NCBI GenBank assembly: GCA_021738245.1
Contig: JAIPCJ010000010.1
Location: 1-49,108 of the forward strand
Length of the DNA: 49,108 nt
Source: Methylotenera sp.
GTDB lineage: Bacteria > Pseudomonadota > Gammaproteobacteria > Burkholderiales > Burkholderiaceae_C
Direction: 5' to 3'
Shown piece after piece: positions 28,413 through 35,986 of the stretch. A model generated the notes under the pieces. It ran no database searches and was not told where the DNA came from. It saw nothing but the letters and a program-made list of their open reading frames with translations. Position 1 is the stretch's first letter; every line of letters starts with the position of its first letter. Both the position numbers and the translations under genes were made by a program.

Positions 28413-29594
28413 TTACAGCCCGACGGCCTGCAGCGCGCGGCGCAGCAGCGCCAAGCCCTCATCCACCTCGGCCGCGCTGATGTTCAGCGCGGGCATGAAG
28501 CGCAGCAGGTGAGGGCGGGGCGCGTTCAGCAGCAGCCCCACCGGCGCCAACGCTTGAGCGGCGGTGACGACGGCCGGCGCGACCGGCGTGGGCAGTTCCA
28601 GCGCGCGCAGCAGGCCCAGGCCGCGTTCGCCGATCAGGCCGTGGTCGCGCGCGATGGCACGGAGGCCCTCGCTGAGCTGGGCCGCCCGCGCCTGAACAGC
28701 CGCCAGGAAGTCGGGTTGGCAGACGGTCTGCAGCACCGCGAGGCCGACGGCCGCCATCAGCGGGTTGCCGCAGAAGGTGCCGCCTTGGTCGCCGGGCTCG
28801 AAGCAGTTCAGTCGCTCGCGGCACAGCAGTGCGGCCAGCGGCACGCCACCGCCCAGGCCTTTGGCCAGGGTCATCACATCGGGCTCGATGCCGTAGTGCT
28901 GGCAAGCGAAGGCCGTGCCGCAGCGGCCCACGCCGGTCTGCACCTCGTCGGCGATCAGCAGCACCCCGCGCTCGGCGGTCAGCGCGCGCAGTTCGCGCAC
29001 GAAGCCCGGGTCGGCCACCACGACACCGGCCTCGCCCTGCACGAATTCGATCATCACCGCCACGGTCTGCGCCGACAGCGCACGCTCGACCGAGCTGATG
29101 TCGTTGAGCCGCGCCTTGGTGAAACCGCTGGGCATCGGCGCGTAGATCTCACCCCAACCCGGCTTGCCTGAGGCGCTCATCATCGCCAGGGTGCGGCCAT
29201 GGAAGCCTTGCTCGAAGCCGATGACCTCGAACGCCCCGCCGCGGTGGCGGCTGCCCCAGCGGCGCGCCAGCTTCACCGCCCCCTCGTTGGCCTCGGCGCC
29301 GGAACTGGCGAGGAAGACGCGATCCAGGCCGCTGACCTCGCTCAGCCGCGCGGCCAGATCCAGCAACGGGCGGCTGTAATAGGCGGGGCTGGGGGTCAGC
29401 AGCCGGCGCGATTGCGCCAACAGCGCCTCGGTGATGACCTCCGGGCTGTGGCCCAGGCAGTTCACGGCCCAGCCTTGCACGAGGTCGAGGTGGCACTTGC
29501 CGGATTCGTCCTGCAGCCAGGCGCCGTGGCCCTCGACGAAGACGGTGGGCGGCCGCTGGGTGATGGTGATGAGGTGCTGATCAAGCGCGTTCAC
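28413..29594 (-). CDS. Class III (acetylornithine-type) aminotransferase
   Basis: The 393-residue PLP enzyme matches acetylornithine/succinyldiaminopimelate aminotransferases. The PLP lysine is Lys245 (LAKGLGGG), with DEVQTGVGR upstream and SSGAEANEGAVKLARRW as phosphate-binding loop. The start is a GTG at 29594 with GGAGG four bases before it; it overlaps the stop of the DJ-1 gene (GTGA). No arginine biosynthesis gene is adjacent. Because it sits with a DJ-1 and a GlxA regulator gene, it could instead use another omega-amino acid. I leave the symbol open; argD is possible. Confidence 0.86.
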   Translation of the reverse strand: MNALDQHLITITQRPPTVFVEGHGAWLQDESGKCHLDLVQGWAVNCLGHSPEVITEALLAQSRRLLTPSPAYYSRPLLDLAARLSEVSGLDRVFLASSGAEANEGAVKLARRWGSRHRGGAFEVIGFEQGFHGRTLAMMSASGKPGWGEIYAPMPSGFTKARLNDISSVERALSAQTVAVMIEFVQGEAGVVVADPGFVRELRALTAERGVLLIADEVQTGVGRCGTAFACQHYGIEPDVMTLAKGLGGGVPLAALLCRERLNCFEPGDQGGTFCGNPLMAAVGLAVLQTVCQPDFLAAVQARAAQLSEGLRAIARDHGLIGERGLGLLRALELPTPVAPAVVTAAQALAPVGLLLNAPRPHLLRFMPALNISAAEVDEGLALLRRALQAVGL

Positions 29595-30193
29595 GGGGCC
29601 TCCTGCCAGTCGTAGTCCATTTGCCGCGCGGTGGCGCGGGCGAGTTCCAGGCTGTGCAGCCGTGCGACGAGATGCAGGCACATGTCGATGCCGGCCGAGA
29701 TGCCGGCGGAGGTGACCACCGCACCTTCGTCCACCCAGCGAACGCCTTCGCGCACCTGCACCGCCGGGCGCAGGCGGCGCAGGTCGTCCAGGTCTTCCCA
29801 GTGCGTGGTGGCGGCCAGGCCATCGAGCACGCCGGCCTCGGCCAGCAGCAGCGCGCCTGTGCACACCGAGGCGAGGATGCGCGCGCTGCGCTGCTGCTGG
29901 CCGATCCAGTCCAGCGTTTGCCTGTCCTGCAGCTCGGTAGCCACCACGCCACCGGGCACGATGGTGCAGTCCAGCGGCGGATGGTCGTTGAGGGCCGCAT
30001 CGGGCTGCACCTGCAGCCCAGCCCGGGCGCGCACGGGGCGGCGGTTGCGGCCGATGGTGGTCACGGTGAACAGCGGGTTTGCGCCGGCCGCGTGGCCGCG
30101 GGCATGCACCCGAGCGGCGGTCGTGAAGACCTCGTAAGGCCCGGCCATGTCGAGCAGTTCCATGTCGTCGAACACCAGGATGCCGATGTGCAT
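29591..30193 (-). CDS. DJ-1/PfpI family protein
   Basis: The 200-residue protein has the DJ-1/PfpI fold, starting IGILVFDDMELLDMAGPYEVF. The conserved nucleophile Cys lies in ASVCTGALLLAEAG, and the sequence ends with AGISAGIDMCLHLV. Relatives include isonitrile hydratases and glyoxalase-like enzymes. It resembles the N-terminal domain of the GlxA-type regulator encoded divergently next to it, so the pair may come from duplication of one domain. It is coupled to the aminotransferase gene by a 4-base overlap. Confidence 0.87.
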   Translation of the reverse strand: MHIGILVFDDMELLDMAGPYEVFTTAARVHARGHAAGANPLFTVTTIGRNRRPVRARAGLQVQPDAALNDHPPLDCTIVPGGVVATELQDRQTLDWIGQQQRSARILASVCTGALLLAEAGVLDGLAATTHWEDLDDLRRLRPAVQVREGVRWVDEGAVVTSAGISAGIDMCLHLVARLHSLELARATARQMDYDWQEAP

Positions 30194-30299
30194 AGGGAGC
30201 GGCCTCCTGCCGCGCATTGGGGTTGATGACGGGCAGTGTGCGATGCGAAGCCTGTGGCTGCCATGACGCAGTTCCCACCTTTTCTGCCAAGATGCCGGC

Positions 30300-31259
30300 A
30301 TGACCTGCCGCATTGCGTTTGTGCTCTTTCCCGGCTTCCAGCAGCTGGACCTCGCCGGCCCCATGGCCGTGTTCGAGGTGGCGCGCCTGGAGCGGCCCGG
30401 CAGCTATGACTGGCGGCTGGTGGCCAGCGCGCCGCCTGCTGCGCGCAGTTCCGCCGGCGTGGACTGGCCGGTGCAGGCGCTGCCGCGGCGCCTGGGGGAG
30501 CTCGATCTCGTGATGGTGATCGGCGGCGATGGCGTGGACGGCGCCTGCCGCGATGAACGCCTGTTGGCGTGGTTGCGGCGTGCTGCCCGTTCAGGGGCGC
30601 GTCTTGCCAGCATTTGCAGCGGCAGCCTGGTGCTCGCGGCGGCGGGCCTGCTCGATGACCGCAGCGCGACCACCCACTGGTCGCGCGGGCGGCAGTTCGA
30701 GGTCGAGTTCCCGGCTGTGCAGTTGCAGCCCGACCGCATCTATGTGCGCGAGCCCGCGGTGCGTGAGCGCGGCTGGCCCGAGGTGTGGACGAGCGCTGGC
30801 ATGACGGCGGGCATCGACCTGTGCCTGGCTCTGGTCGCGCATGACCACGGGGAAGACGTGGCCCGCGAGGCCGCCCGGCAGCTCGTGGTGGAGCGGCGCC
30901 GGCCGGGTGGGCAGTCGCAGTTCTCGCCGCTGCTGGAGTTGCAACGGCCGGACGGGCGCTTCAGCGCCTTGCTGGACGAGGTGCGGCGTGACCTGCGTGC
31001 CGAACACCGGGTGGACGACCTGGCCGCGCGCGCCTGCATGAGCCCGCGTCACTTTGCGCGCTGCTTTCGCGCCGAGACCGGCGCCACGCCGGCCCAGGTG
31101 GTGGAGCGGCTGCGGGTGGAGGCCGCGCGGGCAGCGCTGGAGGGCGGTGCGGGGTCGGTGCAGCGGGTGTCTCAGGATTGCGGCTTCGGCAGCACCGAGC
31201 GCATGCGACGGTCCTTTGTTCGCCTGCTCGGGCGGCCGCCTGCAGCGTTTCGGCCGTAA
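30300..31259 (+). CDS. GlxA-type AraC-family transcriptional regulator
   Basis: The 319-residue protein has an N-terminal DJ-1/PfpI-like domain (1-190) with the cysteine segment ASICSGSLVLAAAG. A C-terminal AraC HTH pair follows (about 225-315; DLAARACMSPRHFARCFRAETG, then FGSTERMRRSFVRLLG). Such regulators often control neighbouring catabolic genes, as with arginine- or choline-related clusters in Pseudomonas. It is divergent from the DJ-1/aminotransferase pair, with a 106-base shared upstream region. The 3' end lies 15 bases from the stop of the convergent chromate transporter gene. The inducer is unknown. Confidence 0.9.
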   Translation: MTCRIAFVLFPGFQQLDLAGPMAVFEVARLERPGSYDWRLVASAPPAARSSAGVDWPVQALPRRLGELDLVMVIGGDGVDGACRDERLLAWLRRAARSGARLASICSGSLVLAAAGLLDDRSATTHWSRGRQFEVEFPAVQLQPDRIYVREPAVRERGWPEVWTSAGMTAGIDLCLALVAHDHGEDVAREAARQLVVERRRPGGQSQFSPLLELQRPDGRFSALLDEVRRDLRAEHRVDDLAARACMSPRHFARCFRAETGATPAQVVERLRVEAARAALEGGAGSVQRVSQDCGFGSTERMRRSFVRLLGRPPAAFRP

Positions 31260-31274
31260 GCCGTCAACGCCGGC

Positions 31275-31811
31275 TCAGACCAGGCCGAGCGCGCCGGCCA
31301 CGCCGCCAGCAAGCACCATCCACACCAGGCCGAGCTTGGTGCGCAGCGTCAGCAGCACCGTGGTCGCGATGAGGGCCAGCACACCCCAGCGATGCGCCTC
31401 GGCGCGCAGGAAGGGCGCGGCCAGCAGCCAACCGGTGGCGACGATGAGGCCCAGGGTCAGCGGCATCATGCCGGCCGAAAACGCGCGCACCGCACGATGC
31501 TCGCGATTGGCGCGAGCCCATCGGGTGGCGGCGACCGTCAGCACGCTGGACGGCAGCATGATGCCGGCCATCGCGGCGGCGGCACCTGCCAGGCCCGCGA
31601 CGTTGAAGCCCAGCACTGCGACGAACAGGATGTTGGGGCCGGGCGCGGCCTGGGCCAGCGCGATGGACGAGGTGAAGGACTCGTTCGTGAGCCAACCGTG
31701 GCGGTCGACCAGGAATCGGTGCATCTCCGGCACCGTCGTGATGGCGCCGCCGATGGACAGCAGCGACAGGGTCAGGAAGTGCAGGAAGAGGCTGACGAGG
31801 TCGACGTTCAT
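31275..31811 (-). CDS. chrA: Chromate transporter, short-chain subunit (C-terminal-type)
   Basis: The 178-residue protein has six hydrophobic segments and the ChrA pattern GGAITTVPEMHRFLVD and LAQAAPGPNILFVAVLG. Short-chain CHR proteins work in pairs that together match one long ChrA. Its partner is the gene just upstream, with a 4-base overlap (ATGA). They are annotated as chromate efflux proteins, but the physiological substrate is uncertain in most bacteria. The start is the ATG at 31811; a slightly earlier in-frame start at 31823 is possible. Confidence 0.87.
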   Translation of the reverse strand: MNVDLVSLFLHFLTLSLLSIGGAITTVPEMHRFLVDRHGWLTNESFTSSIALAQAAPGPNILFVAVLGFNVAGLAGAAAAMAGIMLPSSVLTVAATRWARANREHRAVRAFSAGMMPLTLGLIVATGWLLAAPFLRAEAHRWGVLALIATTVLLTLRTKLGLVWMVLAGGVAGALGLV

Positions 31812-32356
31812 CGCAGCCTCCACCAGGCCACCAGCATGCCCATGCCGCCCAGCAGGGCCAGCACCTGGAAGAGCGGCCAGCGCAGCAAGGCAATGAGCCC
31901 GAAGGCGGCCACCGCCAGGCCCAGGGCGATGGGCCGGCCCAGCGGGCTCGTCTTGAGCGCGGGCAGCAGCTTGATGCCCGTCGCCAGGATGAGGCCCGCC
32001 GACACCGCGCCCATGCCGCGCAGCGCGTTCACCGCCATGGGATGCTGTGCAAGCTGGCCGTAGACCATCGCCAGCCCCAGCACGATGACGGCGGGGGCGG
32101 TGAGCATGCCCGCCAGCGCCACCACCGCACCGCGCAGGCCGAAGAAGCGGTCGCCGATCATCATCGACAGGTTGACCACGTTGGGGCCGGGCAGCACCTG
32201 GGCGATGGCCAGGGTCTCGACGAACTCTTCCTTGGTGAGCCAGCCCAGGCGCTCGACGAGTTCGCGCTGGGCCACTGCCAGCACGCCACCGAAGCCTTGC
32301 AAGGCCAGGCGGGTGAAGGCCAGGAAGAGCTGGAGCAGGGAATCGGGCCGGTTCAA
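31808..32356 (-). CDS. chrA: Chromate transporter, short-chain subunit (N-terminal-type)
   Basis: The 182-residue protein has the N-terminal ChrA signature FGGVLAVAQRELVERLGWL and AQVLPGPNVVNLSMMIGDRF, with about six helices. It is the partner of the overlapping downstream gene. The pair would form a six-plus-six helix antiparallel transporter. It starts 11 bases after the stop of the D-2-hydroxyacid dehydrogenase gene on the same strand, so the three could be one transcript. Confidence 0.88.
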   Translation of the reverse strand: MNRPDSLLQLFLAFTRLALQGFGGVLAVAQRELVERLGWLTKEEFVETLAIAQVLPGPNVVNLSMMIGDRFFGLRGAVVALAGMLTAPAVIVLGLAMVYGQLAQHPMAVNALRGMGAVSAGLILATGIKLLPALKTSPLGRPIALGLAVAAFGLIALLRWPLFQVLALLGGMGMLVAWWRLR

Positions 32357-32367
32357 GCGGGCGGCCT

Positions 32368-33375
32368 TCAGCGGATGACCTTCAGCGCGTCCGGGTTGAC
32401 GATGTTCGTCGGTTCGGCGCGGATGAAGTTCAGCACGTTGTCGAAGGCCGCGTCGAAGTAGAGCTCGTAGCTGTCCTGTTCCACATAGCCGATGTGCGGC
32501 GTGCAGACGGCGTTCTCCAGGCGCAGCAGCGGGTGGCCTTGCAGAATGGGTTCGCTCTCGAACACATCAATGGCGGCCATGCCCGGCCGGCCGCGGTTCA
32601 GGGCCGACACCAGGGCGCCCTCGGTGAGCAGTTCGGCCCGGGAGGTGTTCACGAACAGGGCGGTGGGCTTCATCTGGGCCAGGTCCTCCGGCTTGACGAT
32701 GCCCCGCGTGGCGTCGCACAGGCGCAGGTGCACGCTGAGCACGTCAGCCTCCGCGAAGAAGGCTTCCCGGCTGGGCGCGGCCCGGTAGCCGTCGGCCTCG
32801 GCCCGCAGACGTGAGGCCTCGCTGCCCCAGACCATGACCTGCATGCCGAAGGCCCGGCCATAACCCGCCACCAGCTGGCCGATCTTGCCGTAGCCCCAGA
32901 TGCCCAGCGTCTTGCCGCGCAGCACCATCCCCACGCCGAAGTTGGCCGGCATCGAGGCCGCCTTGAGCCCGGCCTGCTGCCAGGCGCCGTGCTTCAGGTT
33001 GCCGATGTATTGCGGCAGGCGGCGCATGGAGGCCATGATCAGCGCCCAGGTCAGCTCGGCCGGCGCCACCGGGCTGCCCACGCCCTCGGCCACCGCGATG
33101 CCCAGCCGCGTGCAGGCCTCGAGGTCGATGTGGCTGCCGACCCGGCCGGTCTGGGAGATGAGCTTGAGTTTGGGGAGTTTTTCGAGCAGTTGCCGCGGGA
33201 AAGCGGTGCGTTCGCGGATGAGCACCAGCACTTCGGCATCGCGCAGCCGGACCGACAACTGGCCGATGCCCTTGACGGTGTTGGTGAAGACCTTGGCGTT
33301 CAGCGGCTCCAGCTTGGCCGCGCAGCGCAGCTTGCGCACGGCATCCTGGTAGTCGTCGAGGATGATCACATTCAT
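32368..33375 (-). CDS. D-2-hydroxyacid dehydrogenase family protein
   Basis: The 335-residue enzyme reduces a 2-keto acid or oxidises a D-2-hydroxyacid with NAD(P). The Rossmann motif is GYGKIGQL with WGYGKIGQLVAGYGRAFG around residue 165. The active-site Arg is in NTSRAELL and the His in TPHIGYVEQDSY, a typical SerA/hydroxypyruvate-reductase arrangement. Substrate unknown. An upstream in-frame extension is possible to 33486, but the ATG at 33375 begins the usual MNVIILDDYQD N-terminus. It lies upstream of the chromate transporter pair. Confidence 0.9.
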   Translation of the reverse strand: MNVIILDDYQDAVRKLRCAAKLEPLNAKVFTNTVKGIGQLSVRLRDAEVLVLIRERTAFPRQLLEKLPKLKLISQTGRVGSHIDLEACTRLGIAVAEGVGSPVAPAELTWALIMASMRRLPQYIGNLKHGAWQQAGLKAASMPANFGVGMVLRGKTLGIWGYGKIGQLVAGYGRAFGMQVMVWGSEASRLRAEADGYRAAPSREAFFAEADVLSVHLRLCDATRGIVKPEDLAQMKPTALFVNTSRAELLTEGALVSALNRGRPGMAAIDVFESEPILQGHPLLRLENAVCTPHIGYVEQDSYELYFDAAFDNVLNFIRAEPTNIVNPDALKVIR

Positions 33376-33500
33376 GGCGGGGGCCCGCGCAGCGAACGGC
33401 GAGTGCGTGGGGCAGCAGATTTGCGGCCATTGTGCCCTCGGTGGATGCAGGGGCCCGGCATGCTGGCTACGATAGTTTTCCCTCAATGGAGCCCGACCCG

Positions 33501-34010
33501 ATGAACCCGATTTCGATGCACGACGCCAGCGCCCCGGTCTTCGCCAAGATGCTGGGCAACATGCTCAACTGGCTGGAGGCCGCCAAGGCCCATGCCGAGG
33601 CCAGGAAGTTCTCCACCGACGTCTACCTGACGCTGCGCCTGGCCCCCGACATGCTGCCCTTCACCAAGCAGATCCAGATCGCCAGCGACGCGGCCAAGGG
33701 CTGCATCGCCCGGCTGTCCGGGCAGGAGCCGCCCAAGTTCGAGGACAACGAGGCGACGCTGGACGAGTTGGTCGAGCGCATCCGCAAGACCCGCGACTAC
33801 GTCCTTTCGGTGCCGGCCGCAGCCGTCAATGGCAGCGAAGGGCGCGAGATCACCATCCCGCGACGGGCGGGCGAGCCGCTGAAGTTCGACGGATCGACCT
33901 ACCTGCGCCATTTCGCGCTGCCCAATTTCTATTTCCACGCTACCACCACCTACGCGCTGCTGCGCCACGCGGGCGTGCCGCTGGGCAAGACGGACTACCT
34001 CGGGGGCTGA
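33501..34010 (+). CDS. DUF1993 domain protein
   Basis: The 169-residue protein matches DUF1993: ISMHDASAPVFAKMLGNMLNWL at the front, FTKQIQIASDAAKGCIARLSG in the middle, and a C-terminal LPNFYFHATTTYALLRHAGV. It probably has a DinB-like four-helix fold and may bind metal through histidines; its role is unknown. I prefer the ATG at 33501 (GGAG upstream) to the in-frame ATG at 33486. It is the last ordinary gene before the secretion and glycosylation cluster. Confidence 0.88.
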   Translation: MNPISMHDASAPVFAKMLGNMLNWLEAAKAHAEARKFSTDVYLTLRLAPDMLPFTKQIQIASDAAKGCIARLSGQEPPKFEDNEATLDELVERIRKTRDYVLSVPAAAVNGSEGREITIPRRAGEPLKFDGSTYLRHFALPNFYFHATTTYALLRHAGVPLGKTDYLGG

Positions 34011-34026
34011 ACCATCCCCCATGGGT

Positions 34027-34058
34027 GGGAATTGCTGCTCGAAACGCGGTCAATTCCC
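34027..34058. promoter_or_regulatory. Inverted repeat before the glycosylation/secretion operon
   Basis: GGGAATTG (34027-34034) and CAATTCCC (34051-34058) are perfect 8-base arms with a 16-base spacer. They sit 63-94 bases before the GT41 start, in the 110-base gap after the DUF1993 gene. This could be an operator of the whole operon or an mRNA hairpin; no T-run follows. Confidence 0.4.
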
Positions 34059-34120
34059 CTCGCCTCAGAGGCCCTGGCGGCTTGAAAATCCGGGGCAACT
34101 CTGCTCAAGCTGCCCGCTGC

Positions 34121-35986
34121 ATGGACATGTCGACGCCCCCAGCCACTCCGCCTGCCAGTCGGGATGGCCTTGCCGTGGTCGAGCAGTGGCTTGCCCAGGC
34201 GCGCAGCGGCGAATGGCCCTTGCAGGAGCTCATGGCCGCCGCGTCCCAGCTGCAGGCTGCCGGTGCCCTGGACGCCGCCGCGCTGCTCTACCAGGCCTGG
34301 GTGGCAGCGACGTCGTCCCCGATGCGCCATGTCGCCTGCTTCAACTGGGGAGCGGTGCTGGGTGAGCTGCGTCGTCATGCGGATGCGGAGTCGGTGTACC
34401 GCATGGCGCTGTCGACCGCGCCGGGCTTTGCGCAGGCCCGCCTGAACCTGGGCCACCAGCTGGAGCACCTCGGCCGGATGGACGAAGCCCTGGCGGAATG
34501 GCGCACCGTCTATGACAACCCGGCGCCGGTCGGGCTGGGTGTGGAGCCGGTGAGCCTGCACCTGCATGCGCTGAACAACGCGGCCCGGCTGTTGGAGCAT
34601 CTGAAGCGTTACGACGAGTCAGAGGCCTTGATGCGCCGCTCGCTGACGCTGGATCCGCGCCAGAGCGACGTGGCCCAGCATTTCGTGCACATCCGCCAGA
34701 AGCAATGCGCCTGGCCCGTATACGACACCTTCGGTGAGGTCACGGAAAACCACCTGCTGATGAGCACCTCGCTGCTGGCCATGCTCGACGAGAGCGACGA
34801 CCCGGCCCTGCAGCTGCTCACGTCTCAGCGCTTCGTGCTGGAGCGGGTGCCCAAGGTCAAGGCGCCACCGCTGCACCGCGGGCGGCAGCGCCAGGGCAAG
34901 ATCCGCATCGGCTACCTGTCGGGTGACCTGCACATGCATGCGGTCGGGCTGTTGACGGCGGAGCTGTACGAGCTGCACGACCGCGCACGCTTCGAGGTGC
35001 ACGCCTTCAGCTGGAGCCGGGAAGACGGCACGCCGCTGCGGGCCCGGATCAAAGCGGCCATGGATCACTACCACCCGGTTCACCACCTGACCGACCTGCA
35101 GGTGGCCGAGGCCATCGCCGAGGCCGGCATCGACGTGCTGGTGGACCTGCAAGGCCTCACCAGCGGCGCGCGTGCGGGCATCCTGCCCCACCGGGGTGCG
35201 CCGGTGCAGGTGTCCTACCTGGGGCTGCCGGCCACGTCGGCCATCCCGGGTGTGGACTGGATCCTGGCCGATCGGTTCGTCATGCCGCCCGAGTCACTGC
35301 GCTTCTACACGGAAAAGCCGATCTACCTGCCGCATTGCTACCAGGTCAGCGACCGCCGGCGCGTGGCCAGCGCGCCGCCCACCCGGGCCGCAGCCGGCCT
35401 GCCGGAGAACGCGTTCGTCTTCTGTGCCTTCAACAACAACCACAAGATCAGCGAGCCGGTCTGGCGCTGCTGGATGCGCGTGCTGCGGCGAGTGCCGGGC
35501 AGCGTGCTCTGGCTGCTGGCCGACAACCCCTTCGCGCAGGCCAACCTCACCCGCGTCGCGGCCGAAGAGGGCGTGGCCCAGGAGCGGCTGGTGTTTGCCG
35601 GGCGAGCCCTGCCCGCGGACTACCTCGCGCGTTTCACGCTGGCCGACCTCTTCCTCGACACCTTCCCCTACAACGCCGGGACGACCGCCAGCGATTGCCT
35701 CTGGATGGGCACCCCCATCCTGACGCGCTCGGGCAAGACCTACATCTCCCGCATGGCCGGCAGCCTGCTGACGGCCGTGGGGCTGCCGGATCTGATCACC
35801 ACGTCGATTCAGGAGTACGAGGAACGGGCCGTGCAACTGGGCAATCAGCCTGCACGGGTCGCGTCGTACAAGCGCTACCTGGCTGAAAACGGGCGCGGCT
35901 CGCCGCTGTTCGACATCCCGGCCATCGTGCGCGACATGGAACGCGAGTTCGAGCGTCTGGCCCTCGAGGCCCGAGCCAAGCCCTAA
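34121..35986 (+). CDS. TPR-containing GT41 (O-GlcNAc transferase/HMW1C-like) protein glycosyltransferase
   Basis: The 621-residue protein has TPR-like repeats at about 30-200, then the two GT41 (SPINDLY/OGT) half-domains. GYLSGDLHMHAVG (residues 264-276, with the active-site-type His273), the LVDLQGLTSGARAGILPHRG segment, NNNHKISEP (Lys442) and PYNAGTTASDCLWMG (T521-T522) all match the family's UDP-sugar site. Family members attach GlcNAc or hexose to Ser/Thr or Asn of cytoplasmic proteins. It is the first gene of an operon with a type I secretion system, directly followed by the ABC transporter gene (zero gap). The exported Ser/Thr-rich repeat protein is the obvious candidate acceptor, by inference. 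ATG 34121 or 34127 may be the start. Confidence 0.87.
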   Translation: MDMSTPPATPPASRDGLAVVEQWLAQARSGEWPLQELMAAASQLQAAGALDAAALLYQAWVAATSSPMRHVACFNWGAVLGELRRHADAESVYRMALSTAPGFAQARLNLGHQLEHLGRMDEALAEWRTVYDNPAPVGLGVEPVSLHLHALNNAARLLEHLKRYDESEALMRRSLTLDPRQSDVAQHFVHIRQKQCAWPVYDTFGEVTENHLLMSTSLLAMLDESDDPALQLLTSQRFVLERVPKVKAPPLHRGRQRQGKIRIGYLSGDLHMHAVGLLTAELYELHDRARFEVHAFSWSREDGTPLRARIKAAMDHYHPVHHLTDLQVAEAIAEAGIDVLVDLQGLTSGARAGILPHRGAPVQVSYLGLPATSAIPGVDWILADRFVMPPESLRFYTEKPIYLPHCYQVSDRRRVASAPPTRAAAGLPENAFVFCAFNNNHKISEPVWRCWMRVLRRVPGSVLWLLADNPFAQANLTRVAAEEGVAQERLVFAGRALPADYLARFTLADLFLDTFPYNAGTTASDCLWMGTPILTRSGKTYISRMAGSLLTAVGLPDLITTSIQEYEERAVQLGNQPARVASYKRYLAENGRGSPLFDIPAIVRDMEREFERLALEARAKP

